Source: Platycnemis pennipes (taxonomy: Eukaryota; Arthropoda; Insecta; Odonata; Platycnemididae). From it: a stretch of DNA of 64,000 nucleotides. The stretch lies in contig OW121853.1 of NCBI GenBank assembly GCA_933228895.1, forward strand, positions 11,290,494 through 11,354,493, read 5' to 3'. Below the pieces are notes generated by a model, which was given only the letters and a program-made list of their open reading frames with translations, was not told the origin of the DNA and searched no databases. Both the position numbers and the translations under genes were made by a program. Within the stretch, counting starts at the first letter, position 1; every line of letters starts with the position of its first letter. Shown here one piece after another: positions 23,171 through 34,172 of the stretch.

Positions 23171-24256
23171 CTGGAGCATGGATTCCTAGTTATCGTGGAG
23201 AATTAACTTTGATTATGTAAACTTGAGATGTAAATGAAATATACTTGGAAGTCCTTCATATAAATGCAAGTCCTGAATTCCATTCTACTATTCCAAGTAG
23301 TATCCAAATTCCCACAAAAACGTCTCTCCAACTCTTATTAATGCTTTTATTTTATCTCTTCGACAATGCGGTTTATTTTTGCTTATCAGCACCGCTTTCC
23401 CAGCATGATTTCTGCAGTTACATATAATTTTATGCTGCTACCCTAAGCGATCACTCTCCGTCGTGGAGTTGAATTCCCGCTTCCTTCGATTCAATCTTAT
23501 AGAATGCTGTCAGGGAACCCAGCAATTTGTGTCCACGACTTGTATAGTTGAATATGTCGCGTTCCTCAATCCGACTTCATTATCCCGACGAGTACAATCG
23601 AAAATCCCCCGCACGTCACCTTCCTCAGTTAAAGAGAGTGCACATTCGATTTCAAGTCCCTCGGCAGCGGAGTCAAATTAACAATCTATCTTCTTCCATC
23701 TTCTATTCATCCCGCCCTGTCCTGCGCTTGTCACCTCCTCTCCGCGTTTCCCCAAACAAATCCTCGCCCACGCCCCCCTCCGCCTTATTCCCTCATTTCC
23801 TATTCTCCCTTTTCTGAGGAGGCATTTCACCGGAAGTGATGACTCCTTCGCTAACGGGGCGAACACAGCCTGACATCCAAGGGATTCCGCTCTTCTCCCT
23901 CCCGCTCATCTTCCCGAGCTCGCTTCTCTTGTGAGTGGAAAGCTGATCGTAAAAGAAGAGTGGTTGAAGCCAGTCAGTTTAAGATGCTACAACTGCTAAT
24001 GTCCCACCTTTCATCCTGGCTCAATTGCAAGCGTAATTCAGGGCCAAACACTGCAGCCGTGTCCGAAGCTGGGTTCGAACCCGCGAATTTTCAGGACGGC
24101 CGGATTGGTAAATAGATCTTGCAGCTTTCCTATTTCTGTATCACGTAGATGAGCTCCATTTCTTGGTCATATCCCGTTTTGTATTGGTTTATAAATAATT
24201 TTAGGCCACATATTATGTATGTATAACCTATATATACCTAGGCCAAAGTAAATAGT
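23171..24256. other. Non-coding stretch with a tRNA-like remnant
   Basis: No supported gene. At about 24050-24110 the minus strand carries a tRNA-like head with the B-box sequence GGGTTCGAACCC on either strand, probably a SINE remnant. A pyrimidine-rich patch lies at 23690-23810. Confidence 0.45.
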
Positions 24257-24890
24257 TATGCAAGGATTGCGAACTAGCCGCGAATACCGTAGCGCAGTGA
24301 TGGGCAAACTTTTTAAAGAGGGGGCCAAAGAAAAGGAAGAAAAAAACTTTTGGCGGGCCAATGTAATTTACCAAAAAATAAAAATGCTATATTTTACAAA
24401 ATTCTTGTGCTTTTTGTGTTACCAAGTCCTATTAATGACCGAAAGATTATGAAGGAGAATGTGATGAATGAAACGGTCACTGCATTTCCAAAAGTTTCTC
24501 ATAATTTGGATCGAACTGGGATTAGGAATAATGCCTCGCGGGCCGGATAGAACGTTTCAGGGAACATCCACTCAAGAACACAATGAATTTGGAATTGAGC
24601 CATTTTAAAATTAATTTGAGAAAAATGTATGACAAACTATTTCAACACTTAAAAAAAAAGGGGCGGAGGACTGGAAGGCTTAAGGTGACTACATGTATTT
24701 ATTCCATCCCCGCGGGCCGTAGTTTGTCCATCACTGCCTTACCGGAGTCACCCGCTGAAATGCACAATAGATGAATTTCCATAAGAAAAAATCCACCTCG
24801 CCCGGGTTCCTTGTGGAAATTAATCTATTGTGCGTTTCAGCGGCTGACTCCACCAAGGTATTCGCGGCTACAGTTCGCAATCCTTGCATA
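24257..24890. mobile_element. Fold-back element interrupted by a hAT element
   Basis: The two ends form a long palindrome. The left begins TATGCAAGGATTGCGAAC and the right ends GTTCGCAATCCTTGCATA. Inner arms continue it: 24743-24785 pairs with about 24810-24850 (GGAGTCACCCGCTGAAATG against CGTTTCAGCGGCTGACTCC). Removing the 442-bp hAT insertion in the left arm restores a near-continuous palindrome of about 190 bp. Its loop resembles the tail of SINE family 2 (GAGGTGGATTTTTT on the minus strand). Confidence 0.75.
24295..24736 (+). mobile_element. Non-autonomous hAT-like element
   Basis: The termini are CAGTGATGGGCAAACT and AGTTTGTCCATCACTG, differing at one base over 16. Flanking 8-bp sequences CCGTAGCG and CCTTACCG match at six of eight positions, as expected for an old hAT target duplication. 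The subterminal GGGCC/GGCCC blocks are also typical. The 442-bp interior encodes no transposase. It lies inside the left arm of the fold-back element 24257-24890. Confidence 0.8.
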
Positions 24891-25016
24891 GGTGTAGGTA
24901 AGCACCATGGTGTTTCAAGTCACCCTTAACCCCGTGGACGGTGGCGCTGTGTGCAAGACTCGGACTGCTTGTGTCATTGTATGTACGACAGTCCGAAAAC
25001 ATCTTGTCCTCTATTA

Positions 25017-25808
25017 AGGCCGTTGTACACGGTACAATTTCTTGTACAAGAACTTGTACAATAAATTGAACGGCGAGATTGGACCAAGATATTGTACAAG
25101 AAGTTGGTTCACGGTCGTACACGTTCAAAGATTTTCATGCAATTTGTGCGCCAATAACATGCGCAGATATCGTTTTCTGTCCAACAGCTGAATAGCGATA
25201 TCCGATGACGATAGTATTTTGAAAATACTGCCATGGGTTACAATGATTTGCTACCATTAATCCTAGCATTAATAAAATGAAATTTTACGATTGGTTACTT
25301 GCACTCTTTCATCGGCTCATGAAACCCATCATTTATCGTCCAAACAGCATATTTTCGCTCGTTGCATATATTTATTTTTGGTTCAACAACGTCATCTTAA
25401 TTTCATTGAGGTTTAATGTTTTCCAGTGTGTCCAACTCATCTTTTGAGAAATAGAACACTTCCAACGCGACCGACGAATATCACAATATGGAAGCACCAA
25501 AGAATATCATAATATGGAAGAAACAAAGAATATCACGATATGTACAACAAAAATGGAAGTTTCGCCAGGCTTATAGGAATAAAAGTGATCGCAAACAGAA
25601 CACCAACCTTACGAATACTAAACGAACGCATCACTACCGTCACATGTCATGCGCAGAAGCTACTGAGTGGATCTTGGACGGTTTAATCCAATAACATAGA
25701 GCATGATCTAATTTCTTGTACAAGAAATTGTACGAACCCCTCGTACACGATACAATTTGCGCATTGTACAAGTTCTTGTACAAGAAATTATACCGTGTAC
25801 AACGGCCT
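25017..25808. mobile_element. PIF/Harbinger-like element with ~45-bp inverted repeats
   Basis: The termini AGGCCGTTGTACACGGTACA and its inverted partner continue for about 45 bp with few differences. TTA flanks both ends (25014-25016 and 25809-25811), the PIF/Harbinger signature. The ends contain several copies of the self-complementary unit CTTGTACAAG in both arms. The 792-bp interior has a 68-codon ORF (25488-25694) rich in Lys, Arg and Asn that I do not recognise. It could be a shrunken remnant of an element protein, but there is no evidence for that. Confidence 0.8.
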
Positions 25809-25811
25809 TTA

Positions 25812-25930
25812 GAGTTCGGTAGCTTAACAGGTAGAGTACCTGGCCGGAAATCAGAGGGTCCGGGTTCGTATCCCGGTCGAGGTGGATTTTTTTCCTCTTG
25901 GAAATTCATTCAAAGAAAATAGGGCAGTGA
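25812..25930 (+). repeat. SINE family 2 copy, tRNA-like head
   Basis: The head contains GGTAGCTTAACAGGTAGAGT, a plausible A-box region, and the B box GGTTCGTATCC at 25863-25873, followed by GAGGTGGA and a T-rich stretch. The body agrees with the minus-strand copy at 40060-40200. It is too divergent, and lacks paired acceptor-stem ends, to be a functional tRNA gene. Confidence 0.65.
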
Positions 25931-25937
25931 AATTCAA

Positions 25938-26472
25938 AATGGGGTCGTTTACCATATTTTTTATTGCCGAATCTGATGAGTATGTAAAATAAAAACACGT
26001 ATTTTTCCATTTTCTGATCCGTCAATTATTCATCGAGTTATAAGCGGCGAAAAACTGATGTTTTTAAGCCTTTCGTAAAGTGGGCGTGGTGCAACCTCTG
26101 ACGTTCAACGACTTCGTCCAATCACAACTGAGCCCGCGAAGCTACTTTGCTTTATCGCAATGGGGGAGGGGGGCACAGCTGACTCGGCCAATATGAAAGT
26201 TGCGACAGCATCTGTGCGAGCAGACCTTCCGAGAACCCCCCTCCACTCCCTTCCCTTCCTCGAAAAGCAGTCAAGGACGGGAGGAAAATGACGTCAATGA
26301 TATCACAGCAGATTTTTCGGTGGGCGTCACCTTTTGCTTATTTTAATTTTTGATTTATGAGTGAATGGTTGTGGTTAGAAGATTAATTTTTTCACTAATA
26401 TCCTTATTTCTTTTCCATCTAACGATTTCGTGTACAAAATTGCGATTTCGGTTCCGAGTAAATTGAGTTATT
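25938..26472 (+). mobile_element. ~530-bp inverted-repeat element, family X, copy 2
   Basis: The left end AATGGGGTCGTTTACC is intact. The right end has decayed after GGTTCCGAGTAAA. The interior matches copies 1, 3 and 4 nearly base for base in long stretches. It is in the opposite orientation to copies 1 and 3 and lies 2.9 kb upstream of USP48 exon A. Confidence 0.8.
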
Positions 26473-29420
26473 GCACTCCGTTGGAACCTAACCCAACCGG
26501 TAGAAAAATATAAATTTTCTAAATTCAAATTGTGTCGTTATTGTGGAAAGCGAATGCTGACTTGAAGAATAAGTTACACTCTGCTGTGAAAAATCATTCA
26601 TAATTTAAAGTCTCTCAAGTGCTTTGAGAAGTTACACATCTTTTAAACATCTCCAAACGACTAATGGGAGGATGAGTTAAAGGGGCTGCAATGCGTAATC
26701 TCCTTCACTCATTAACTTCGCATAATAAATGTCTAATATACTTTAATTTTGGGTTTCGAGTGGTGGATTAGGCTCCTTATATTTTCAGTGTTCGCGTCGC
26801 AATCAAAATGAGATATGCCAATAAGGCCTTCGCATTGAAATTTTTGGAGATATTATCCTAAAACTTACTTCCATTCGGTATCGTTGTCTATTTCGGTATA
26901 GGGGATTAACATGGCTATTTCGTTATTATTTTATTTAGGACCACTGACCTTTTTGGCTTTATAGATTTTACTAGAGTCAATAATATTCTCGGTTTTTCTC
27001 ACCTTGGCGATCAGATTTAGACTAGCAAGTTGCCCCAAAAATATACTTTCAATGGCTCCCGACCAAATGTGACTCTTTCATTTTATTCCTCCTGAAGGTG
27101 ACTGGGCAGAAGTAGCATATTGAATTCGCAATGGGAATTTCTTATCCGTGATTCCGATCGGAGTAGACTCTTCTAGGAGTTGACGTCCTGGAGGTAGTCA
27201 TGGAAGTGTTTCCTCCTTTGCTATTCGCTGACAGAGAGAAATCGGAATTTAGAGCGATATGTCAATTTTTAGGAATGAGTCTTATTAAAATTTCATAGGT
27301 GCCGACGGGAGCAGTTGCTCACGGGGGGAAAAAATGCCCCCCGTTGGAGGACATGGCGCCCGAATATTGCGCCATCGAATCAAATTCCGCTATGGGTGCA
27401 CGCAAAAAGTTAAATATACGAACACGAAGGAAGTATTAAAACCTAACGGATGTAGGAGTTTTTGCCTTGGCACGGAGCAGCGGTGGTAAAAAAGAGCCCA
27501 TGCAAATCGTCATCCATCAATAAAAATGCGGACGACTCAAGTGAGGGAAATGGTACATGATCGAACGGTGTTTGTTTTGTTTTTTTGCCGCAGTTTTTTC
27601 CAAGATATTGCGGAAGCCTTGTTATTTTGCCAAGGACACGCACAGTTTAGTTTTTGCCATCTTGAAATCGGAGAAATGAAAAGCATTTTTGTGAACATTG
27701 CTGTATTTCTCACTAACGAAATAGCAATTAGCTAATTTTATTTTATGTTTTGCTCCTCTGCATTACATTATGAGTTGTTATATTGCGGGATGACTTTTCC
27801 GGATTCCCGTCCTCTCGGTGGCAGTGAAATCCCACTCTTGCTACTACTGTTCGCGTGTAATAAATGTTTGTGAACGCCTCTCGCTTCTCATCTTTGCCAT
27901 TAGAACGCTTCTTTTGTGTCAAGTGCTAAATGTGTGTGCTAAATCCCGAGAAGTTTGAAATCTTGCCGATGAATTTTTTTGTGATTTTTCTATTAAAGGG
28001 CTCCTGCTAATTGGTACATTTTAGTGTCATCACTTCATAAACGCCTACTTTTATGCCGCTGCCAAAGCAAACACATTTTCTGGCTAGTATATTATATAGT
28101 AGGGTTTGTGCACGCCCTCATTTGCACCTTGAATTTTTTGACGCTTTTAATTTGAACGAGGTGTGAATGCTGGGACTTGAGAAAGTGCCCAGAGGTGACA
28201 TTTTTATGTGGTCGGTAAACATCGCTTCACTTAGTAATAACCCGTAGGTTGCGTTGAAGTTGAACGTGGATGGTGTAAAAGGGAGAAATAGGCTTAAGAA
28301 GTGAAACAACTATAGCGCGCTAGCATTTACCTGTGGAATTGGCTAGCCATTAGATATAATCTATGAATGGTAACCTTGAATGGAATTAGTTTTTCTGCGC
28401 CGTAGCAGGATCTTCACTTACGCAATATAATTTATATTATTAAAGCTGCGGAAGTCCTCCGTGGGCGTGGTTGGATATAATGTCCCGGATAAATTTGACA
28501 ACTCTGGGGTGACAGATGGAATGAAATTCTTGAGTAGTTCCGCATGAATGCGAAACTTATTTCGCTATCCAATGTCAGTTCGCCGCCGGTTATGTTGCGA
28601 CATTTCCTGTGTCCTCAAGCACGGTAAGTTGTGCGGAAGGATACCATTTTAGCGTACGCTGAGTTGTGTTTTTCGAAAATCATAAGTGAAAGTTTTGAAA
28701 GGCTAACATTTGGAAGTGATTACAAACCTATTTTGGCGAGGGTGTTCTGAAGGACGTGATTGAGCGAAGACTGTTGGGTAAGCGGGAGGGGAAGTACGGG
28801 TAGTTTGGATAGAGTTGTGGGTGGTAGAAGGGGCTGAAGAGGGGGATCGTGTGAAAAATAGAATGTCCATTCAGACCCACCTTCACTGGTAAAAAACTAA
28901 TAATAAACAATGCTATATGTTTTTCAAAATGCAAAAGCATTCCATGCGGCTTAATTCCGTGAAAAGGGAAGTCATACCTATTAGTATTGCAAGGAGGACT
29001 TCCCGAGACTCCGAACTGGCCAGAATGATAAATGGTGACATTACGAAATAAGGTTTTATCTTATTTTTATCTCTTTATATGTCTCCATAATATGAAATAA
29101 CAAGTTCGATGCCCTAATGGATCTTGATTGATTGTGTTCCAATGATTCTTTAATTGTTATCGAAATGGAAAATTTCCTTTCCAAAGTTTACCTTAATGAA
29201 ATCGTCCCTTTGTATTCTAATTTCATTTTATTTTGTGTACGAGAGACTTGCTGTGATTGTTAGCACTGTTTGTTTTCAGCCAAGGTAAATCGCTGCATTG
29301 GTTATAGGTTCATGATTCTTTATACTTTCTTGAGAGGATTTGCTTTTTTTATTCTAGCTCTAGTATTTGCTATGACTGTTCATTGTGGCACAATAGAATT
29401 GTTTTTATTTTTCCGACAAG
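26473..29420 (+). other. 3' end of the intron upstream of USP48 exon A
   Basis: AT-rich, with no supported gene or repeat. The last 20 bases form the acceptor: the T-rich tract at 29401-29413, then CCGACAAG with AG at 29419-29420. No earlier USP48 exon was found anywhere in 1-29420, so the intron is at least 29 kb if it extends to the left edge. Confidence 0.5.
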
Positions 29421-29588
29421 GGAGCCTAATAAGAGGCCGCATCCGCTCTTTCTTAACTGCGAGGACTTGATCTGCCCCCACGGAGGACTGCTGTACGACC
29501 CTTGTTCCTGCTTGGAGGAGAGTGACTGCGAGGGAACGAAGCAGGAGGACGTCTCTGTCCCCTCGGTGGACGAGGAGGCGGATTCCAG
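29421..29588 (+). CDS. USP48-like ubiquitin hydrolase, exon A (start of last DUSP domain)
   Basis: This 168-nt exon encodes about 56 residues. USP48 is a ubiquitin-specific protease with a catalytic domain, then several DUSP domains and a ubiquitin-like C-terminus. This exon carries the start of the last DUSP domain: residues REPNKRPHPLF, then NCEDLICPHGGLLYD, where LxCPHGGL is the conserved DUSP signature. It is followed by an acidic linker ending DEEADSR. The exon starts on the third base of a codon and ends two bases into a codon (AG), so both flanking introns are phase 2 and the exon is symmetric. The acceptor is a T-rich tract with ACAAG and the donor is CCAG/GTAAGC. The split codon joins to G at 51000 to give Arg (AGG). 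A weaker alternative acceptor (GCGAG at 29460-29464) would drop the first 14 residues, but the longer form aligns better with USP48. Confidence 0.85.
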
Positions 29589-31675
29589 GTAAGCGGCTGA
29601 CCTTCTCCAACAACCTGTGAACTGTCACCTCGCCTCTCCTGTTGGATCGTGCCACTTGTTTTAGATTGGTATTCCGCCCTTTACTTTCGCCGGAAAGTTA
29701 GCGGATGTTGTTTCATTATTGATTACCTACCTCGTTTGTAATGATTCAGTGGTGCCTCCATAGTCATCTTGTAAGTAAGAGTAAACGATACCGACTTCCT
29801 CTTGATCAAGAATAATTTCTTGAAGCGAGGTATAAAAATCTATGAAATAGGAACTAAATTTCTGATTGTTTCCAAATACCTTCACTCAGCAATACAGTGA
29901 CTCAGGCAGTCCTAATTGGGACTTACTGACTCTTCCGACTCATGTCTTTAGTTCAGTGTATTGACCATACTCATACTCGCCTGAAGTTCAGTAATTTTGT
30001 GATTTGGGCAGAAAATTCTATTTTTATTTGGTTAAGATTTTCTTCCGTCATTTCAGCCGAAAAAGCGTATGTAATCTCTTTTTGTAGGCTTGGAAATATC
30101 ACAAGACTTTAAATTATGGCACTTAACAAACCCATGGCTCTAAGCTGGTCATGGTATTTCCTCTGCCCGTAGGACGTGCTATCTCTTTTATTAACGTCAC
30201 ATTGGTATTCCAGCCTCTAGTAATCAACTGTGGGTGATCGTCTGCTGTTTTGACTTTGGTCACTTCATAAATTTTATAGGTACTTACGTAGGCAAAAATG
30301 TACTTGAAGGTTTGACCCAACCCTGTATATTTGGTGGTTTCTCTGCATTCTCACAGACCTTCGCTTCGTAACGGTAAGTTAGCCCAAATGATAGAAAATG
30401 AAAAAAAAACCTAAAATATCCGACTCCCATTTCTCTGCGTGAATACTGTAAATCACACCGGAAGTGTCTTCGTCTCGCGAACCCAATAAGAGACTGTGAT
30501 TGGACATTATTAGTTCTAGAAAGGAAATGCAGACAAAGGCGGAGTGAGGTGTTTCAATTGCAGATATTGTCCGTGCATGGCGTGCCATTTATTTGCTTCG
30601 GTTGCAGAAATGAAGCGTGAAACTTCGTTAGTCGAGCGATCAGTCAACCCACCGTTCTCGGTCTGGGACCTCCCCCTCTCCTCAGCCATGCTCCCTAATC
30701 TAGGCCGCTCCTTTCATTTCCTTTCTCTCTAGGCCTCCCTTTAAAGTCCTCACGAGACCATTATATTTCGCGCTCTTTCCCTCCCTCTCCGTCTTACACT
30801 CTTCTCATTATTGCCATTTCCTGGACTCAGGAGCACCTAGGTCCTACTGCCCTTTCCTGCCCTCCTGTGCTCCTGTAAGCTCCTCTTCCTAGGCTTTGAT
30901 TTTCTCTTTCTTCGAACTTTAAAGATTGGCTCGTGAACTTATTTGCGACAATATTCATCAGCTCTGTTAGAGTTGCATAATAGTTTGGCTTTTTTCATAA
31001 TATACATTGTTAAGGTCAGTTTTCTTTCCTGATTCAAGCCATCAAGGGCCGGGTACTAGACACTGAGCGTGTCGTAGAGAGTAATGGCCCAATGCCCTCT
31101 GAGAAGGGCGAGAACGTAGCCGCGTTGAACCACCAGCAGGTAAAATTTGGTTTAGTACAACCAAAAGGTCCAAGTGCCAGGGGGACTCCAAAAGGTCCCC
31201 ACCCACCACTCAAATTTACATTTTACATCCCTTCCGAGAAATTTATTTCTTTATTCTACGTGAAGCGAATTTTAAGGCTTAAAATTTGGAACTCTGCCGT
31301 TGTTAGACAGATTAATATTGAAAAGCTAATGCTTCGCTCTAAATGTGCTGCGTTAACTTCGGCTTTTAAAATATTGTTTAAACCACGTGCCTTGTATGGA
31401 GTAATTCACATCGTCATCGACGCAAGGAATGCGGTTTTTCCTGTAACTTGGCCACTGTAGGTACACCTTAAAGCTGCCTTATCCGCCGTGGGGGCCCGCC
31501 TTCGTTCAACTGTTAATTTGACCTTATTTAGGCGCCATGAATTTCCTATTTTATCAAATATTTCGGTAAATGAGGCGAAGCAGGAAAAGGTGTGTTGTAT
31601 ATTGCTGGAACAGTTTTTCAGAGATCATAATTGTCTGATACTACTCGGTTTTGTATCTGTATCCCTGTTCTGGAG
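29589..31675. other. Non-coding stretch after exon A
   Basis: Mostly AT-rich. At 31039-31139 there is an exon-like block with good splice borders that does not fit the USP48 reading phase. A pyrimidine-rich tract lies at 30660-30890. Confidence 0.45.
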
Positions 31676-32198
31676 AATGGTGGCGTTTACTCGGAACCGA
31701 AATCGCTATCTTGTACACGAAATTGTTAGATGGAAACTTAAATGAATTTTAGTGAAAAAAATTAATCTACTAGCCAGAGCCATTCACTCATATATCAAAA
31801 TAAAAATAAGCAAAAGGTGACGCCCACCGAACGAACTGCGATAAGGATATCTACGTTATCCTTCTCCAGCCTTTGATTGTATTGAGGGAAAGTGAGGGGG
31901 AGTGGAGGTGGAGTCTGCTCTCACGGATCCTTCGCCACCACTTCCATTGGCAGAGTCACCTGTGTGTCCCCCATTGTGATAGAGAGAAGTAGCTTCGCAG
32001 TCTCGGTTGTATTTGGACGAAGTGGATGACGTACTAATCCTTTGCACGCCAGCTTTTACGAAATGGTTAAAAACATCAGTTTTTCGCCGCTTATAACTCA
32101 AGACCTAATTGACGGATCGAAGACGGAAAAATAAGGGTCTTTTTAATTTACAAACTCTATTAGAATCCACAACACAAAATGTGGTAAACGACCCCATT
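31676..32198 (-). mobile_element. ~530-bp inverted-repeat element, family X, copy 3
   Basis: The left end reads AATGGTGGCGTTTAC and the right GTAAACGACCCCATT. The interior aligns with the other three copies with moderate divergence. It is inverted relative to copy 2, and exon A lies between the two. Confidence 0.8.
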
Positions 32199-32867
32199 AC
32201 GTTGATCTTTCCTCATTGTTTGCGAGGTTTCCGACGTCCCTCTCACTGGTCAAGATCAACAAATACCAAAGCGTCGCCTTCCCAAGATAGCCCCTTCTAC
32301 CAGTCCTGATTCTTTCGGATAGGAGTGTGGGGGGAAACGGTTTCCAGGCTTCCTCCCCTTCTCTTCCCTCGACACCTGATTGATAGGGTCAATCTTCGTG
32401 CCATCTCCCAGCCACTGTGGCCGCCGATCTTCTCCCGGCACACCACGCCGGAAGGACCCCTTGGCATGACTAGCTGTTCACTTGGGAAATATCTCTTCAA
32501 CTTTGCCCCTTCATCCCTTTCTCGGCTCTTCGTTATCCCTATATACTAGGTTGTGTGTAGCAGGGCACAGGGTTACACAACAATCAATAGAGGAAATGAA
32601 ACTTAAGAAGTGGAAGAATTTCATATTTTTGTGGCAGAATAATCATCGATGAAGGAAGAAAGGAAATAAAATAATGATTTGAATGTGCCAGGTTAAGAGG
32701 GAATTTCACCAGAGGAAGATCTGCTAACAGCTTCAATTACGAGCTGGGAAGTGATGCGTACACTTCTTCAGAGCGTGTATATGGAGAATACCGCGTAGTG
32801 ATTACCTATATTTGTGGACACTAAAAGCCTCAATAAATGCAGTGCTGGGAAAATCGAAAATGAGTTT
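32199..32867. other. Non-coding stretch
   Basis: No gene recognised. The 32210-32530 part is C-rich with overlapping ORFs that look like composition effects. Confidence 0.4.
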
Positions 32868-33040
32868 GGTATTGCGGAGGGATGATAAAAATCAAACGAA
32901 TAAACCGTATAACTAACGAAGAGGTTCTTAAGAAAGAGTGGGAAAGAAAATAGATGAACATTCTGAAAAGAAAAGGTATGATCTTATCGCAGACGCCGTG
33001 AGGCATGATAGTTACATGGAGATGGTTGTCGAATGATGAG
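32868..33040 (+). mobile_element. LINE C-terminal fragment
   Basis: Short in-frame pieces such as INRITNEEVLKK and, in another frame, YDLIADAVRHDSYMEMVVE correspond to SNEEVLRR and NLIAHILRHDG in the LINE at 5700-6522. A frameshift and stops separate them, so it is a decayed copy on the + strand. Confidence 0.65.
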
Positions 33041-33846
33041 TTGATGTCCTGAGTAATGTTAACAGCATTCGCGCAAAGAAAGTCAAGTTCGTGGGCGTCC
33101 ATTACCGATGGATGGCTTGTGTTGAAGCTTCATGGAGGGACCTTGCCTATTTTGAAAGACTGCTTACGTGGTCTATCCTTTGTGGTCCTTTATTCGTCCG
33201 TCCGTCGTCTCGATTCCTACCTTGCTCCCTCCATTAACCACTTGAGGCGAATTCCACGTCCACTCCCAGATATGTCGTAGCCAATGACCCGTGGACGCCT
33301 CCCCTTTCCCCACGGAACTGCAGCCGGACTGTCCACCCTCCCTTGTCTACCGCAGGCATCGTAAGCCGAGCGCCCAAAGCCGTACCGAAGCATGTTTTGA
33401 CGGACCGATCAATCGTATCCTTCCTTCTCATGAGTTATTGCCACACTTGACTGACGGGTTGCCGTGATCTGTATCGTTTCCTATTGAACACCCTAGTACC
33501 TGTCTTCCTTTCCGTTGATTTTGAGCTTAGGTGACGCTTGTGGGGTCTATATCGTTAAAATCAAAGCGTAGACATACACTGTGCTCGTCCAGAATAAGTG
33601 CTCAACGTTTTGTTTTCCGAGCTGGATTGTATGTTTCTTCTCTAGGCTTAATCCTTCAAATGCAGCATCCGTGCCTGAGGTGCGGTTCGTTCCCGAAACC
33701 TCTGCGTGGACAGGCTGGCGTGCCGGCCGCCAAGAAGTGAAGTTACAGTTATATCTCTCATAACGTGCTTTTTCGCGCATTTGCTTCCAAATTTCAGGTG
33801 ATACGAGATTAAACCCGAAATAAGATGGAGTAGTATTTTATGCTTT
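33041..33846. other. Non-coding stretch
   Basis: No supported gene or repeat beyond short unsupported ORFs. Confidence 0.4.
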
Positions 33847-33859
33847 ACCGGGGAGTGTT

Positions 33860-34159
33860 GGGGATTGGGTTGGTGTGGTGGCTAGAGCACTGGCCTCCCA
33901 TCCTGAGGGCCCGGGTTCGATTCCCGGCAGAGGCGGATTTCTTGGTGTAAAACCGGTCCCCACTTGAGTGCCTAGTGGAAGGCATTTCCGTCCGTCGGAT
34001 GGGACGTTAAGCCTGTCATTAAGAGTAGGCTAATGCAGACGGCGGGTTTCTCTCCACCCTTCCTCCGTTCCCTGAAAGCTCCTTCCATTACCCAATTATC
34101 CACCTATCCTATATGGCGCATATGACTTCAGCTGTCGGTCGCCTCCCCTAAATGACCTG
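33860..34159 (+). repeat. SINE family 1, best-preserved copy with 13-bp duplication
   Basis: This is a 300-bp tRNA-derived SINE. It has an A-box region TGGCTAGAGCACTGG (33879-33893) and a B box GGTTCGATTCC (33914-33924), the internal promoter of RNA polymerase III. The body includes TCCGTCCGTCGGATGGGAC and ends CGGTCGCCTCCCCTAAATG. It is bracketed by a perfect 13-bp duplication, ACCGGGGAGTGTT, at 33847-33859 and 34160-34172, which shows LINE-type retroposition and a fairly recent insertion. The other copies in the window are at 1055, 22874, 40949 and 53828. Confidence 0.9.
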
Positions 34160-34172
34160 ACCGGGGAGTGTT

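Noticed and set aside
25812..25885. A functional tRNA gene
   Set aside because: It has A- and B-box-like sequences but no convincing acceptor or anticodon stem pairing, and it continues into a SINE body shared with 40060-40200.
31039..31139. This block as a regular USP48 exon between exons A and B
   Set aside because: The phase is incompatible and inclusion produces a stop after a few codons, whereas A joins B directly in frame and matches the family.
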